Shown piece after piece: positions 1-6,971 of a DNA stretch of 62,894 nt. Origin of the DNA: Alteromonadaceae bacterium UBA2620 (GTDB taxonomy: Bacteria; Pseudomonadota; Gammaproteobacteria; Enterobacterales; Alteromonadaceae); NCBI GenBank assembly GCA_002339125.1, contig DDJQ01000143.1:547-63440 (forward strand). Reading direction: 5' to 3'. The translations under genes were made by a program, and so were the position numbers. The notes beneath the pieces were generated by a model. The model worked only from the letters and a program-made list of their open reading frames with translations. It was not told the origin of the DNA and ran no database searches. The number at the start of each line of letters is the position of its first letter. The first letter of the stretch is position 1.

Positions 1-19
1 AATCCCCTAGGGGACGCCA
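1..19 (+). tRNA. tRNA-Glu, 3' end only (partial)
   Basis: The first 19 bases match the 3' end of gammaproteobacterial tRNA-Glu (T-arm 3' strand, acceptor strand AGGGGAC, discriminator G and encoded CCA). A terminator follows at once. Only this end lies in the window, so it could be either a complete tRNA gene cut by the window edge or another copy of the repeat described at 125-224; the sequence cannot decide. Confidence 0.7.
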
Positions 20-23
20 TATT

Positions 24-51
24 AAAAACCAGCCAATCGGCTGGTTTTTTT
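24..51 (+). terminator. Rho-independent terminator after tRNA-Glu end
   Basis: Eleven-base-pair stem AAAAACCAGCC / GGCTGGTTTTT with an AATC loop, followed by a T run. It ends the transcript that carries the tRNA-Glu 3' end. The same terminator recurs at 229-258. Confidence 0.85.
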
Positions 52-124
52 ATGCGTGCTCTTCGGGATGAGAAGCACTTATTCAACCTGCTAACTCATA
101 AGTACTTCCGGAGTTTTTTCATTT

Positions 125-224
125 GGGGTTCGACTGCCATGTCTGGAACATGGCAGAACGCGCTTTAGCGCGGCCCGAAGGGCAGAGTGCAGGACAGCAC
201 TCTGTAATCCCCTAGGGGACGCCA
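125..224 (+). ncRNA. tRNA-Glu-like 3' part with T arm split by three hairpins
   Basis: Bases 125-133 (GGGGTTCGA) and 207-224 (ATCCCC onward to CCA) would together rebuild the T arm and acceptor strand of tRNA-Glu, but 73 bases lie between them. That insert holds three perfect hairpins in a row: 134-142/148-156 (9 bp), 159-163/168-172 (5 bp, extendable to 6) and 183-190/197-204 (8 bp). It cannot be a working tRNA because the 5' half is absent. It may be a structured RNA processed by tRNA 3' enzymes, or a DNA-level repeat; the ncRNA label is tentative. Confidence 0.35.
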
Positions 225-228
225 TATT

Positions 229-258
229 AAAAAAACCAGCCAATCGGCTGGTTTTTTT
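229..258 (+). terminator. Rho-independent terminator (second copy)
   Basis: Stem of 13 bp (A7 CCAGCC / GGCTGG T7) with an AATC loop. It is a near-identical copy of the terminator at 24-51, two A/T pairs longer. The remaining stretch to 422 shows no gene; it must hold the promoter of the peptidase gene at 423. Confidence 0.8.
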
Positions 259-422
259 ATGCGTGGTCTTCGGACAAGAAGTCCTTACTCATTCTGTTCA
301 GCTTTGTATAACGTGCTAAGACAATTATGCGTGCTCTGGTTACTGTGCAATTCGCCGTCACTTCACTCACTCTGCAATCATGCTACAATTCACCTGTAAA
401 TTTACTAGCAATAAGGTGATCA

Positions 423-1322
423 ATGTATCCTATCGGCACACCAGGTCAGCCCTGGGGAGAAGAAGAAAAAAAACAATGGCTCGCGGCGCAATCAGTAAAG
501 CGTAGTTACGCCGATGAAGTATTGAGTCAATTAGACGGCATGCCGGATTATTTTTCTGTTATCCAGTACGGTGCCTTGCCCTATGATGAGTCACGCTACC
601 CACTTTATGCATTGTTACCCAGGCAGCCAATAGCAGATGCCCCCTGGGTACTGGTAACTGGCGGCGTACACGGTTACGAAACCAGTGGCGTGCAGGGCGC
701 TTTGTTATTTGCGCGGGAATACAGTCAGGCGTATACCGATAAAATCAATCTGATAGTGGTTCCCTGCGTGAGCCCGTGGGGTTATGAAACCATTAACCGA
801 TGGGATCCGCTGGCTATCGATCCGAACCGTTCCTTTTATCCCGACTCGCCTGCGCCAGAGTCAAAACTACTCATGGACTATATTGGCGCAATGCCGCAGG
901 ATTTTTTACTGCATATCGATCTTCACGAAACTACCGATACAGATAACAGCGAGTTTCGTCCGGCATTAGCGGCCCGTGATGCCATTGAGCAAAAAGCCTG
1001 GGAGATCCCTGATGGCTTTTATCTGGTGGCCGATGCCAAAGCGCCTCATCTGCCCCTACAGCAAGCGATTATCAACGAGGTGAAAAAAGTTACCCATATT
1101 GCCCCAACGGATGAAAACGGCCTGATTATCGGCGCTGAGGTGCCCTCTGAAGGTGTAATCTGCTATGACAAGAGAAAGCTCTTCTTATGCGGCGGGTTTA
1201 ATAATGCTACTTATTGTTCTACAACGGAGGTGTATCCGGACAGCCCGACAGCTACTCCGGAAATTTGTAACCGTGCTCAGGTTGCGGCTGTAGAGGGAGC
1301 TTTACAGCATTTACTTAAATAA
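423..1322 (+). CDS. M14-family zinc metallopeptidase-like protein
   Basis: A 299-residue cytosolic protein (no signal peptide or membrane segment) that resembles the M14 carboxypeptidase/succinylglutamate-desuccinylase superfamily. Seen in the sequence: a G-G-V-H-G-Y-E segment around residue 80 giving the HxxE zinc motif, DPNRSF around 133 (substrate-binding Asn-Arg), HIDLHET around 163 supplying a further His ligand, and a late Glu in EVPSEG that could be the general base. The start is supported by AAGGTGAT just upstream. It stands alone, between the tRNA-linked repeat and a small-ORF pair. Substrate is not predictable; a peptide or amino-acid conjugate is likely from the family. Confidence 0.75.
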   Translation: MYPIGTPGQPWGEEEKKQWLAAQSVKRSYADEVLSQLDGMPDYFSVIQYGALPYDESRYPLYALLPRQPIADAPWVLVTGGVHGYETSGVQGALLFAREYSQAYTDKINLIVVPCVSPWGYETINRWDPLAIDPNRSFYPDSPAPESKLLMDYIGAMPQDFLLHIDLHETTDTDNSEFRPALAARDAIEQKAWEIPDGFYLVADAKAPHLPLQQAIINEVKKVTHIAPTDENGLIIGAEVPSEGVICYDKRKLFLCGGFNNATYCSTTEVYPDSPTATPEICNRAQVAAVEGALQHLLK

Positions 1323-1385
1323 TGCGATAAACGGTCGATTATCGATGTCTGGATGTTTGGGTTTCTAGACGTCTAAATGTATACT

Positions 1386-1412
1386 CCTCGCTATGCTTAA
1401 CGCATAGCGGGG
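1386..1412 (+). promoter_or_regulatory. Hairpin covering the ribosome-binding site of the 59-residue ORF
   Basis: CCTCGCTATGC (1386-1396) can pair with GCATAGCGGGG (1402-1412), an 11-bp stem with one G-U pair and a 5-base loop. The 3' strand contains the only Shine-Dalgarno-like run (GGGG) for the ATG at 1418, so folding would hide it. It could alternatively be a plain terminator stem, but no T run follows. Confidence 0.4.
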
Positions 1413-1417
1413 ATATC

Positions 1418-1597
1418 ATGGTTTACGTTGCATTGTTGTATGAAGGGGTAGGGCAAAGACTGGTCAGATATGAAGCCAGTAACGAAGCCGATTTTTTTGC
1501 TAAACTCAATGCCCGGTTTGGCTGCTATGTTTGCCTGTGGTTTACCGAGGAACTGATCGCGAATAATGAAAAAGTTCACACCCAGAATCCCTGTTGA
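1418..1597 (+). CDS. Small hypothetical protein, 59 residues
   Basis: Begins MVYVALLYEGVGQRLVRYEA and ends with a TGA at 1595. It is mixed alpha/beta in composition with two Cys and no signal peptide. A GGGG run six bases before the ATG could serve as ribosome site. The last 32 bases overlap the start of the DUF1289 gene in another frame, which suggests translational coupling. I do not recognise the family. Support is the plausible start, globular composition and the tight overlap with a real gene; the short length keeps confidence moderate. Confidence 0.5.
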   Translation: MVYVALLYEGVGQRLVRYEASNEADFFAKLNARFGCYVCLWFTEELIANNEKVHTQNPC

Positions 1598-1787
1598 ACA
1601 GGCAATTGCCACATCGCCCTGTATTGGTAACTGCTGTCTGGATGATGAGGACATTTGTCTGGGCTGTCAGCGTCATATTGATGAAATCACCGGTTGGCGC
1701 AGTGCCAATGCCACAGAGCGTCGCGCTATTTTAAATCGGTGCGAAAAACGCTTTGCGCTGTCCTCAGGGCATAAACAGCAATACTGA
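1566..1787 (+). CDS. DUF1289 small cysteine-rich protein
   Basis: A 73-residue protein with the DUF1289 pattern: SPCIGNCCLDDEDICLGC followed by QRHIDEITGW. The Cys residues near positions 19, 23, 24, 32 and 35 are spaced like a metal or Fe-S site; members are often called Fe-S proteins, but their role is not established. It overlaps the preceding 59-residue ORF by 32 bases and sits 61 bases before dusC, so the three may share a transcript. DUF1289 genes are frequently found beside tRNA-modification genes, which fits this place without proving a link. Confidence 0.85.
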   Translation: MKKFTPRIPVEQAIATSPCIGNCCLDDEDICLGCQRHIDEITGWRSANATERRAILNRCEKRFALSSGHKQQY

Positions 1788-1848
1788 TGCCAGCGGCCAA
1801 ATGTTCTGCTAGAATCCGCCCCCCCTTATTTTTGAATACTAAAATACT

Positions 1849-2793
1849 ATGCGAGTTTTGTTAGCGCCGATGGAAGGCGTTGTTGATCATTTAATGCGCG
1901 ACATGCTTACCCGGGTAGGCGGTTTTGATTTGTGCGTAACAGAATTCGTTCGTATCGTTGACCAGAAACTCCCGCAGAAAACTTTTTACCGTCTGTGCCC
2001 TGAATTGCACGAGGGCGGTAAAACACCCAGTGGTGTGCCCGTTCGTGTGCAGCTACTGGGCCAGCATCCCCAGTGGCTGGCAGAAAATGCCTTAACCGCA
2101 GTTGAGCTGGGCTCACCGGGTGTGGATCTCAACTTTGGTTGTCCGGCCAAAACGGTCAATAAAAGCAAAGGCGGCGCGGTATTACTGCAATATACCGAGT
2201 TGCTGCACGATATCGTTAAAGCCGTGCGAGAGGCAGTGCCGGCCCATTTGCCCGTAACGGCAAAAATACGCCTCGGTTTTGAGGATAAATCGCTGGCTAT
2301 TGATAACGCCGTGGCCATTGATGAAGCCGGTGCATCTGAGTTAGTTGTTCATGCCCGCACCAAAACCGAAGGCTACCGGCCACCGGCGTACTGGGACTGG
2401 ATTAAAAAAATTCGCGCCAATACCCGTTTACCGGTGATTGCTAATGGTGAAATATGGACTTATGAAGATGCCAGACGCTGCCAGGAAATGTCGGGTTGCA
2501 ACGATGTAATGATTGGCCGTGGCGCACTGGCGATGCCGAATCTGGCCCGTCACATTCGTGATAACGAGGCGCCGATGAGCTGGCCGGAACTGGCGCAACT
2601 GCTGATAGATTATTCCGGTTATGAAATCTATGGTGACAAGGGCCGTTACTACCCAAACCGACTGAAACAGTGGTGTGGCTACCTGAAGCGTCAATACCCT
2701 CAGGCGGAAGTCCTGTTCGACAATATTCGCCGGTTACAAAAGGCCGATGAAATTGTCGCGGTGCTACAACAATCTGCTGCTGCCGCAAAATAA
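1849..2793 (+). CDS. dusC: tRNA-dihydrouridine(16) synthase DusC
   Basis: Flavoenzyme that reduces uridine 16 of the tRNA D loop using NADPH. The 314-residue protein opens with the FMN-barrel start LAPMEGVVDHLMRDML, has the DusC-type VTEFVRI segment, the catalytic-Cys loop LNFGCPAKTVNKSKGGA near residue 100, VHARTKTEGY near 168 and the phosphate-binding NGEIW...MIGRGAL near 200-225. Length and the short C-terminal helical tRNA-binding part are as in E. coli DusC. Start at 1849 gives the conserved N terminus. Confidence 0.93.
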   Translation: MRVLLAPMEGVVDHLMRDMLTRVGGFDLCVTEFVRIVDQKLPQKTFYRLCPELHEGGKTPSGVPVRVQLLGQHPQWLAENALTAVELGSPGVDLNFGCPAKTVNKSKGGAVLLQYTELLHDIVKAVREAVPAHLPVTAKIRLGFEDKSLAIDNAVAIDEAGASELVVHARTKTEGYRPPAYWDWIKKIRANTRLPVIANGEIWTYEDARRCQEMSGCNDVMIGRGALAMPNLARHIRDNEAPMSWPELAQLLIDYSGYEIYGDKGRYYPNRLKQWCGYLKRQYPQAEVLFDNIRRLQKADEIVAVLQQSAAAAK

Positions 2794-2912
2794 CCTTTCT
2801 GCTTGTGCGTTGTCTGTCTATTCGCTACCGTTAAGTTAATCCCATCGTTGTTTTGACCAAACCTTGATGGGGGGTTGCACCTAAACGACAACGATTAAAA
2901 GAAAGGTAATGC

Positions 2913-4331
2913 ATGACAACTTCAATTAAGCAGTTAGGAATCACTGCGGCGTGTTGCTGTGCTTTGCTGCTTTCTGCCTGTGCAGAAGATAAAGCAGATA
3001 AAGCCGAGCAGTCACCGAAAGTGACCATCGATAAAAATCCATTCCCCAGCAAGTATACCCCGCTACCCGGAGCACCAACAGTGATCACTGGCGTGACGAT
3101 TTTAGATGGCATCGGCAATAAAATTGATAACGGAATGGTGTATTTTACCGACGGTAAAATTGCGGCAATTGGCGAAAACCTCGATGTGCCGGCAGAAGCG
3201 ACGGTTATCGACGGCACCGGTAAATGGGTAACACCGGGCATTATTGATGTACACAGCCATTTAGGCGTTTACCCTAATCCATCCACTCACTCACATTCGG
3301 ATGGTAACGAAATGGTTAAGCCGGTAACCGCAAATGTGTGGGCTGAGCATTCCGTGTGGCCCCAGGATCCTGGTTTTGGCCGTGCATTGGCCGGCGGCGT
3401 TACCGCGCTGCAAATCTTACCGGGTTCTGCCAACCTGTTTGGTGGCCGTTCAGTGGTGCTGAAAAATGTGCCGGATCGCACCATGCAGGAAATGAAGTTC
3501 CCGGATGCACCATACGGGCTAAAAATGGCCTGTGGTGAAAACCCGAAGCGGGTTTATGGTAAAAAAGGCGGTCCCTCAACTCGTATGGGCAATGTGGCCG
3601 GTTATCGTCAGGCATGGGCCGATGCCGAAAATTATAGGCGCGCCTGGGAGCGTTACGAGGCCGATTATGAAGCGGGTAAAAATCCAACGCCGCCTAAGCG
3701 CGATCTAAACCTTGATACCCTTATGGGCGTGTTAAAAGATGAGATCCGCGTACATATGCATTGTTATCGCGCCGATGAAATGGCTGTGATGATGGATGTC
3801 ATGAAAGAGTTCGGCTATCAGATTTACTCGTTCCAGCACGGTGTTGAAGCCTACAAAATTGGTGATCTGCTGGCCGAGAACAACGTTTGTTCAGCCATGT
3901 GGGCCGACTGGTGGGGCTTTAAAATGGAGGCTTACGACGGCATTCGTGAAAATATCCCTATGGTTCATGAAGCCGGGGCTTGTGCCATCGTTCATTCTGA
4001 CAGTGACTTAGGTATTCAACGCCTTAACCAGGAAGCCGCAAAAGCCTGGTCTGATGGCCGCCGTGCTGGTATCGACATCAGTCAGGAGGAGGCATGGATC
4101 TGGCTGTCTGCTAATCCGGCTAAATCGTTGGGTATTTTTGATGAAACCGGCTCATTGGAAGTGGGTAAAAATGCCGATTTAGTGCTATGGAGCGACAACC
4201 CCTTTTCAACCTACGCCAGAGCCGACAAAGTGTATATCGATGGCGGACTGGCCTTTGATCTTAGTGATCCTGCATCGTGGCCGGTGGCAGATTTCGAATT
4301 AGGGCAAGTTGGCGAGGGAGATATCAAATGA
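2913..4331 (+). CDS. Exported amidohydrolase lipoprotein (imidazolonepropionase-like)
   Basis: A 472-residue protein with a lipoprotein signal peptide (lipobox LSAC, Cys around residue 22), so it is anchored in a membrane facing the periplasm. It carries the composite-domain amidohydrolase layout: a small beta domain, then the metal motif HSH in PGIIDVHSHLG near residue 113, a candidate bridging Lys in YGLKMACGE, later His residues in VHMHCYR and FQHGVEA, and the HSDSD segment supplying the catalytic Asp. C-terminal ANPAKSLGI...GKNADLVLWS is typical. Substrate is unknown; related enzymes cleave dipeptides or cyclic amides. ATGA overlap with the next gene shows a two-gene operon. Confidence 0.85.
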   Translation: MTTSIKQLGITAACCCALLLSACAEDKADKAEQSPKVTIDKNPFPSKYTPLPGAPTVITGVTILDGIGNKIDNGMVYFTDGKIAAIGENLDVPAEATVIDGTGKWVTPGIIDVHSHLGVYPNPSTHSHSDGNEMVKPVTANVWAEHSVWPQDPGFGRALAGGVTALQILPGSANLFGGRSVVLKNVPDRTMQEMKFPDAPYGLKMACGENPKRVYGKKGGPSTRMGNVAGYRQAWADAENYRRAWERYEADYEAGKNPTPPKRDLNLDTLMGVLKDEIRVHMHCYRADEMAVMMDVMKEFGYQIYSFQHGVEAYKIGDLLAENNVCSAMWADWWGFKMEAYDGIRENIPMVHEAGACAIVHSDSDLGIQRLNQEAAKAWSDGRRAGIDISQEEAWIWLSANPAKSLGIFDETGSLEVGKNADLVLWSDNPFSTYARADKVYIDGGLAFDLSDPASWPVADFELGQVGEGDIK

Positions 4332-5605
4332 AGTCATTATTAACGATATGCCTGTTGGCAACCATCAGCAGTACTGCCCTGGCCGATAAACTGGCCATCG
4401 TCGGCGGTAAAGTTTTTACCGGCAGCGAACAGGGCACACTGGAGAGTGCTACCGTGTTGATTAACGGTAATGAAATTGTGTCGGTCAGTGCTTCCTCAGC
4501 GGTGCCAGAGGGTTACCAGAGCATTGATGCCAGCGGTAAGTATGTCACGCCGGGGTTGATTGGTGCTTATACTCAATTGGGACTGGTTGAAGTCAGTAGC
4601 TCTGCCGGTACTGTGGATGCTTCTGTGTCATCAAATCCGGTATCTTCCACCGGTGCTGCTTATGATGTCAGCTATGCGATTAACCCGGACTCCAGCTTAC
4701 TTGCGATCAGCCGTGTTGAAGGGTTTACTTCGGCCGTTAGTGGTATTTCACGCAGCGACAGTCTTTTTCATGGGCTGGGAGCTGTCATTACTTTATCCGG
4801 CACTGGCGATCCGGTACTCAAATCACGGGCATTCACCGCAGTGAATGTCGGCAATGGCGGTGCCGACAGCAATGGTGGCTCAAGAGCCGCACTGTGGGTG
4901 ATGTTGGAAGAAGCCAAAAGTGAGGCCATGCAGGTAAGTACTGCAGCGCAGTTGAGTCCGTCCTCACAATGGCATGGTTTAAACAGCCGGGCGGATGTAA
5001 AAGCCTTAAAACCGGTAGTCAATGGTGAAACGCCACTATTGATGTTTGCCGACAGGGCGGCGGACATTCGCCAGGTTATCGCTTTTAAACAGCGCTACCC
5101 CAAAATTAAAGTCGTACTGGTTAAAGGCATGGAGGCCTGGCGGGTAGCAGAGGAACTTGCTGACGCTGACATTCCGGTGATCATTGATCCTGAGTTTAAT
5201 TTGCCCGGTAGCTTCGAGCAGCTTGGTGCCACGCTAGCCAACGCTCAGCGTTTGGAGGCTGCCGGTGTGATGCTGGCGATAGGAATGGAAACCCACAATA
5301 TCCGCCTGGCAACCCAACATGCCGGTAATGCGGTGGCATTTGGCATGTCGTGGGAAGGCGCCATGGCCGCCCTTACCGTAAATCCGGCGCGCATTTTTGG
5401 CGTACCTGATCAACTGGGCACGCTTACCAGTGGTGCCAAGGCAGATGTGGTTGTCTGGAGTGGCGATCCTCTGGAAGTAACCGAAGCGCCGGAAGTAGTG
5501 ATCATCGACGGCGAGGTAATGGAGATGACATCACGGCAAATCAAGCTTCGCGACCGTTATCAACAGCGGGCTGAGTCAGGGCAAACGTCGCATTATATTC
5601 GTTAG
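4328..5605 (+). CDS. Exported amidohydrolase-like protein lacking the HxH metal motif
   Basis: 425 residues starting at the ATG at 4328 (GAGGGAG ribosome site; ATGA overlap with the previous stop). A Sec signal peptide ends near STALA-DK. The fold signatures are present (IVGGKVFTGSEQG, YVTPGLIG, and the C-terminal VNPARIFGVPDQLGTL...GAKADVVVWS), but where the first gene has HSH this one has AYT (GLIGAYTQLG, about residue 79), and the expected downstream His and Asp ligands are not evident. It is therefore probably a non-catalytic partner or binds differently. Likely acts with the upstream lipoprotein in the periplasm. Confidence 0.8.
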   Translation: MKSLLTICLLATISSTALADKLAIVGGKVFTGSEQGTLESATVLINGNEIVSVSASSAVPEGYQSIDASGKYVTPGLIGAYTQLGLVEVSSSAGTVDASVSSNPVSSTGAAYDVSYAINPDSSLLAISRVEGFTSAVSGISRSDSLFHGLGAVITLSGTGDPVLKSRAFTAVNVGNGGADSNGGSRAALWVMLEEAKSEAMQVSTAAQLSPSSQWHGLNSRADVKALKPVVNGETPLLMFADRAADIRQVIAFKQRYPKIKVVLVKGMEAWRVAEELADADIPVIIDPEFNLPGSFEQLGATLANAQRLEAAGVMLAIGMETHNIRLATQHAGNAVAFGMSWEGAMAALTVNPARIFGVPDQLGTLTSGAKADVVVWSGDPLEVTEAPEVVIIDGEVMEMTSRQIKLRDRYQQRAESGQTSHYIR

Positions 5606-5622
5606 AATGCGCAACTGATGAT

Positions 5623-5655
5623 AAAAGCCGGTAAACTTCAACTTACCGGCTTTTT
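5623..5655. terminator. Bidirectional Rho-independent terminator
   Basis: AAAAGCCGGTAA (5623-5634) pairs with TTACCGGCTTTT (5643-5654), with A and T runs on both sides. It lies between the convergent amidohydrolase operon and the PadR-linked gene, so it can stop both. Confidence 0.85.
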
Positions 5656-5667
5656 ATCTGCGGAGGA

Positions 5668-6327
5668 TTAATCGGGATCGGGTGACAGACCTTGTCCGAG
5701 GTAAATGATACGCTGCGCGGCAACATAACAGACAAGTTTAACCCCCATGGCATATAACAGCGTCAGCACAGACACTGCAAATGCCGGTCCGAAAACGGCA
5801 ACGTCCTCAATGTGCGACCCCATAGCAACCCAGCCAAGCAGGGTCATCAGGGCACCCAGCCATAAGCAGGAGTTACCCAGCACATTAAACACCATAGCAC
5901 TGCTTTTCACTTGTCGTAGTGAATCAACATGGCCGGAAAACAGGCACGAAAAAGCTTGTTTTACGTTGCCTGGGGAGGTCACTGCCAGGGTAAACACCAG
6001 GGCAGGTGGCAGGGTAATAATGAGTGATGGCACGTCGAAAAACATGCTGCTGCCACCAGAGAGTTCCATAGCAAAAATGGTTAATGCGGCAAAAAATAAC
6101 ACGCTGAATGCAAACATAATAAGCGCCTTTTGTGTTTGATTAAAAAAGTGGAATGAAGTTAACAATGCCTGGCGCCAGTACCATATCTGGCAGGCCTGTT
6201 TACTCCGGTTAATTTGAATTTGCTGATACTCCTCCTCGAGATCGCCCAGCAGGGGTTCTCTAAGATCGCCAGGAAGTACTTTCTCCAGCAAGGCCTCAGC
6301 AATGCGCGGTGGTGAGCCATTTTTCAC
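5668..6327 (-). CDS. Small membrane protein with permease-prefix-like N terminus
   Basis: I place the start at the GTG at 6327, which shares one base with the stop of the padR gene (TAGTG) and has AGGGGT upstream; this gives 219 residues. The N-terminal part (PPRIAEALLEKVLPGDLREPLLGDLEEEY) resembles the permease prefix domain seen at the front of FtsX-type ABC permeases that sit next to PadR regulators. Here it is followed by about four hydrophobic segments only, with no FtsX domain. It may be a stand-alone derivative or the remnant of such a permease. Tight coupling to padR suggests it is the regulator's target. Confidence 0.65.
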   Translation of the reverse strand: MKNGSPPRIAEALLEKVLPGDLREPLLGDLEEEYQQIQINRSKQACQIWYWRQALLTSFHFFNQTQKALIMFAFSVLFFAALTIFAMELSGGSSMFFDVPSLIITLPPALVFTLAVTSPGNVKQAFSCLFSGHVDSLRQVKSSAMVFNVLGNSCLWLGALMTLLGWVAMGSHIEDVAVFGPAFAVSVLTLLYAMGVKLVCYVAAQRIIYLGQGLSPDPD

Positions 6328-6662
6328 TATTTCACCCCTACAAAAGTGAGTTTTACATCGCGCCACATGGCGTCGAGTGACTGGCGGGTTTCCTGTAACG
6401 CTTGTTTACCTTCTGCGGTTATCTCAAAGAATTTTTTGGCGCGCCCGCCACGTTTTGCTGTAGCTTCACCCATCGCCGAGCGGATAAGACCTTTATCCTC
6501 AAGCCGGGTCAGGGTGGTATAAAGTGCGCCGATACTGACATCCCGCTGAATCACATCGAGCAGTATCTGACGAATAGTCGTGCCATAAGCCTGTTCTCCC
6601 AGGCGTAAAATGGCGAGTAACACAAACTGTTCAAATTCACCTAAAAATCGAGATTTCCCCAT
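6327..6662 (-). CDS. PadR-family transcriptional regulator
   Basis: 111 residues from the ATG at 6662, which follows CAGGGA and gives the standard N terminus MGKSRFLGEFEQFVLLAIL. The winged-helix signature is clear: GTTIRQILLD, SIGALYTTLTRLEDKGLI, then RRGGRAKKFFEITAEGK, the wing of PadR proteins. Members of this short class usually repress an adjacent transporter gene in response to a ligand. A 13-bp palindrome lies 18 bases upstream of the start, a likely autoregulatory site. It is the first gene of a two-gene operon with the membrane protein. Confidence 0.88.
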   Translation of the reverse strand: MGKSRFLGEFEQFVLLAILRLGEQAYGTTIRQILLDVIQRDVSIGALYTTLTRLEDKGLIRSAMGEATAKRGGRAKKFFEITAEGKQALQETRQSLDAMWRDVKLTFVGVK

Positions 6663-6679
6663 GCAGGTCCCTGATATGG

Positions 6680-6692
6680 TTTGTACTACAAA
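6680..6692. promoter_or_regulatory. Candidate PadR operator
   Basis: Perfect palindrome TTTGTA-C-TACAAA just upstream of padR; the half-site TACAAA recurs at 6725-6730. Position and symmetry fit an autoregulatory operator. This is inference from position only. Confidence 0.4.
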
Positions 6693-6971
6693 ATAAAAGC
6701 AACTGAGTACATAGTAATTTATTCTACAAAGTAAAACTAATAAAGATATATACGCTGGTATAAGAGTCAGGCAAAAAGACACTGTTTTTGCTAAATCGGG
6801 CCTGCCGGGCTCTTTAAATCTCGCCGGAATTACAAAAAATATCAGCAAACTACAGCAATTTGTCCTATGCTAGAGATAACTCTCTTTTGTATTTTCTTTA
6901 ACCAGATTTGCCTCACCTGAGTGATGGCAGGCTAACGGTTAAATGACTTCGTTTTTTGAAATAGGATTGTC

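Larger units (their letters stand above)
1..285 (+). repeat. Tandem repeat of tRNA-Glu 3' end plus terminator (rtT-like), period 205 bp
   Basis: The 19-base tRNA-Glu end at 1-19 is repeated exactly at 206-224. Homology continues through the terminator (24-51 and 229-258) and about 30 bases beyond, where both copies keep a small hairpin (56-78 and 265-284) despite base changes, then fades. Repeats of the last 19 bases of a tRNA plus downstream sequence are known from the E. coli tyrT locus (rtT). Whether an RNA accumulates here is unknown. Confidence 0.7.

Noticed and set aside
139..168. Short reading frame MSGTWQNAL starting inside the hairpin insert after the tRNA-Glu end
   Set aside because: Only nine codons before a TAG, no ribosome site, and its sequence is fully explained by the two hairpins.
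1..285. Integrative element attachment site
   Set aside because: The repeated 19 bases are at tRNA-Glu, a frequent target, but no integrase or foreign gene block lies between the copies; only 186 bases separate them.
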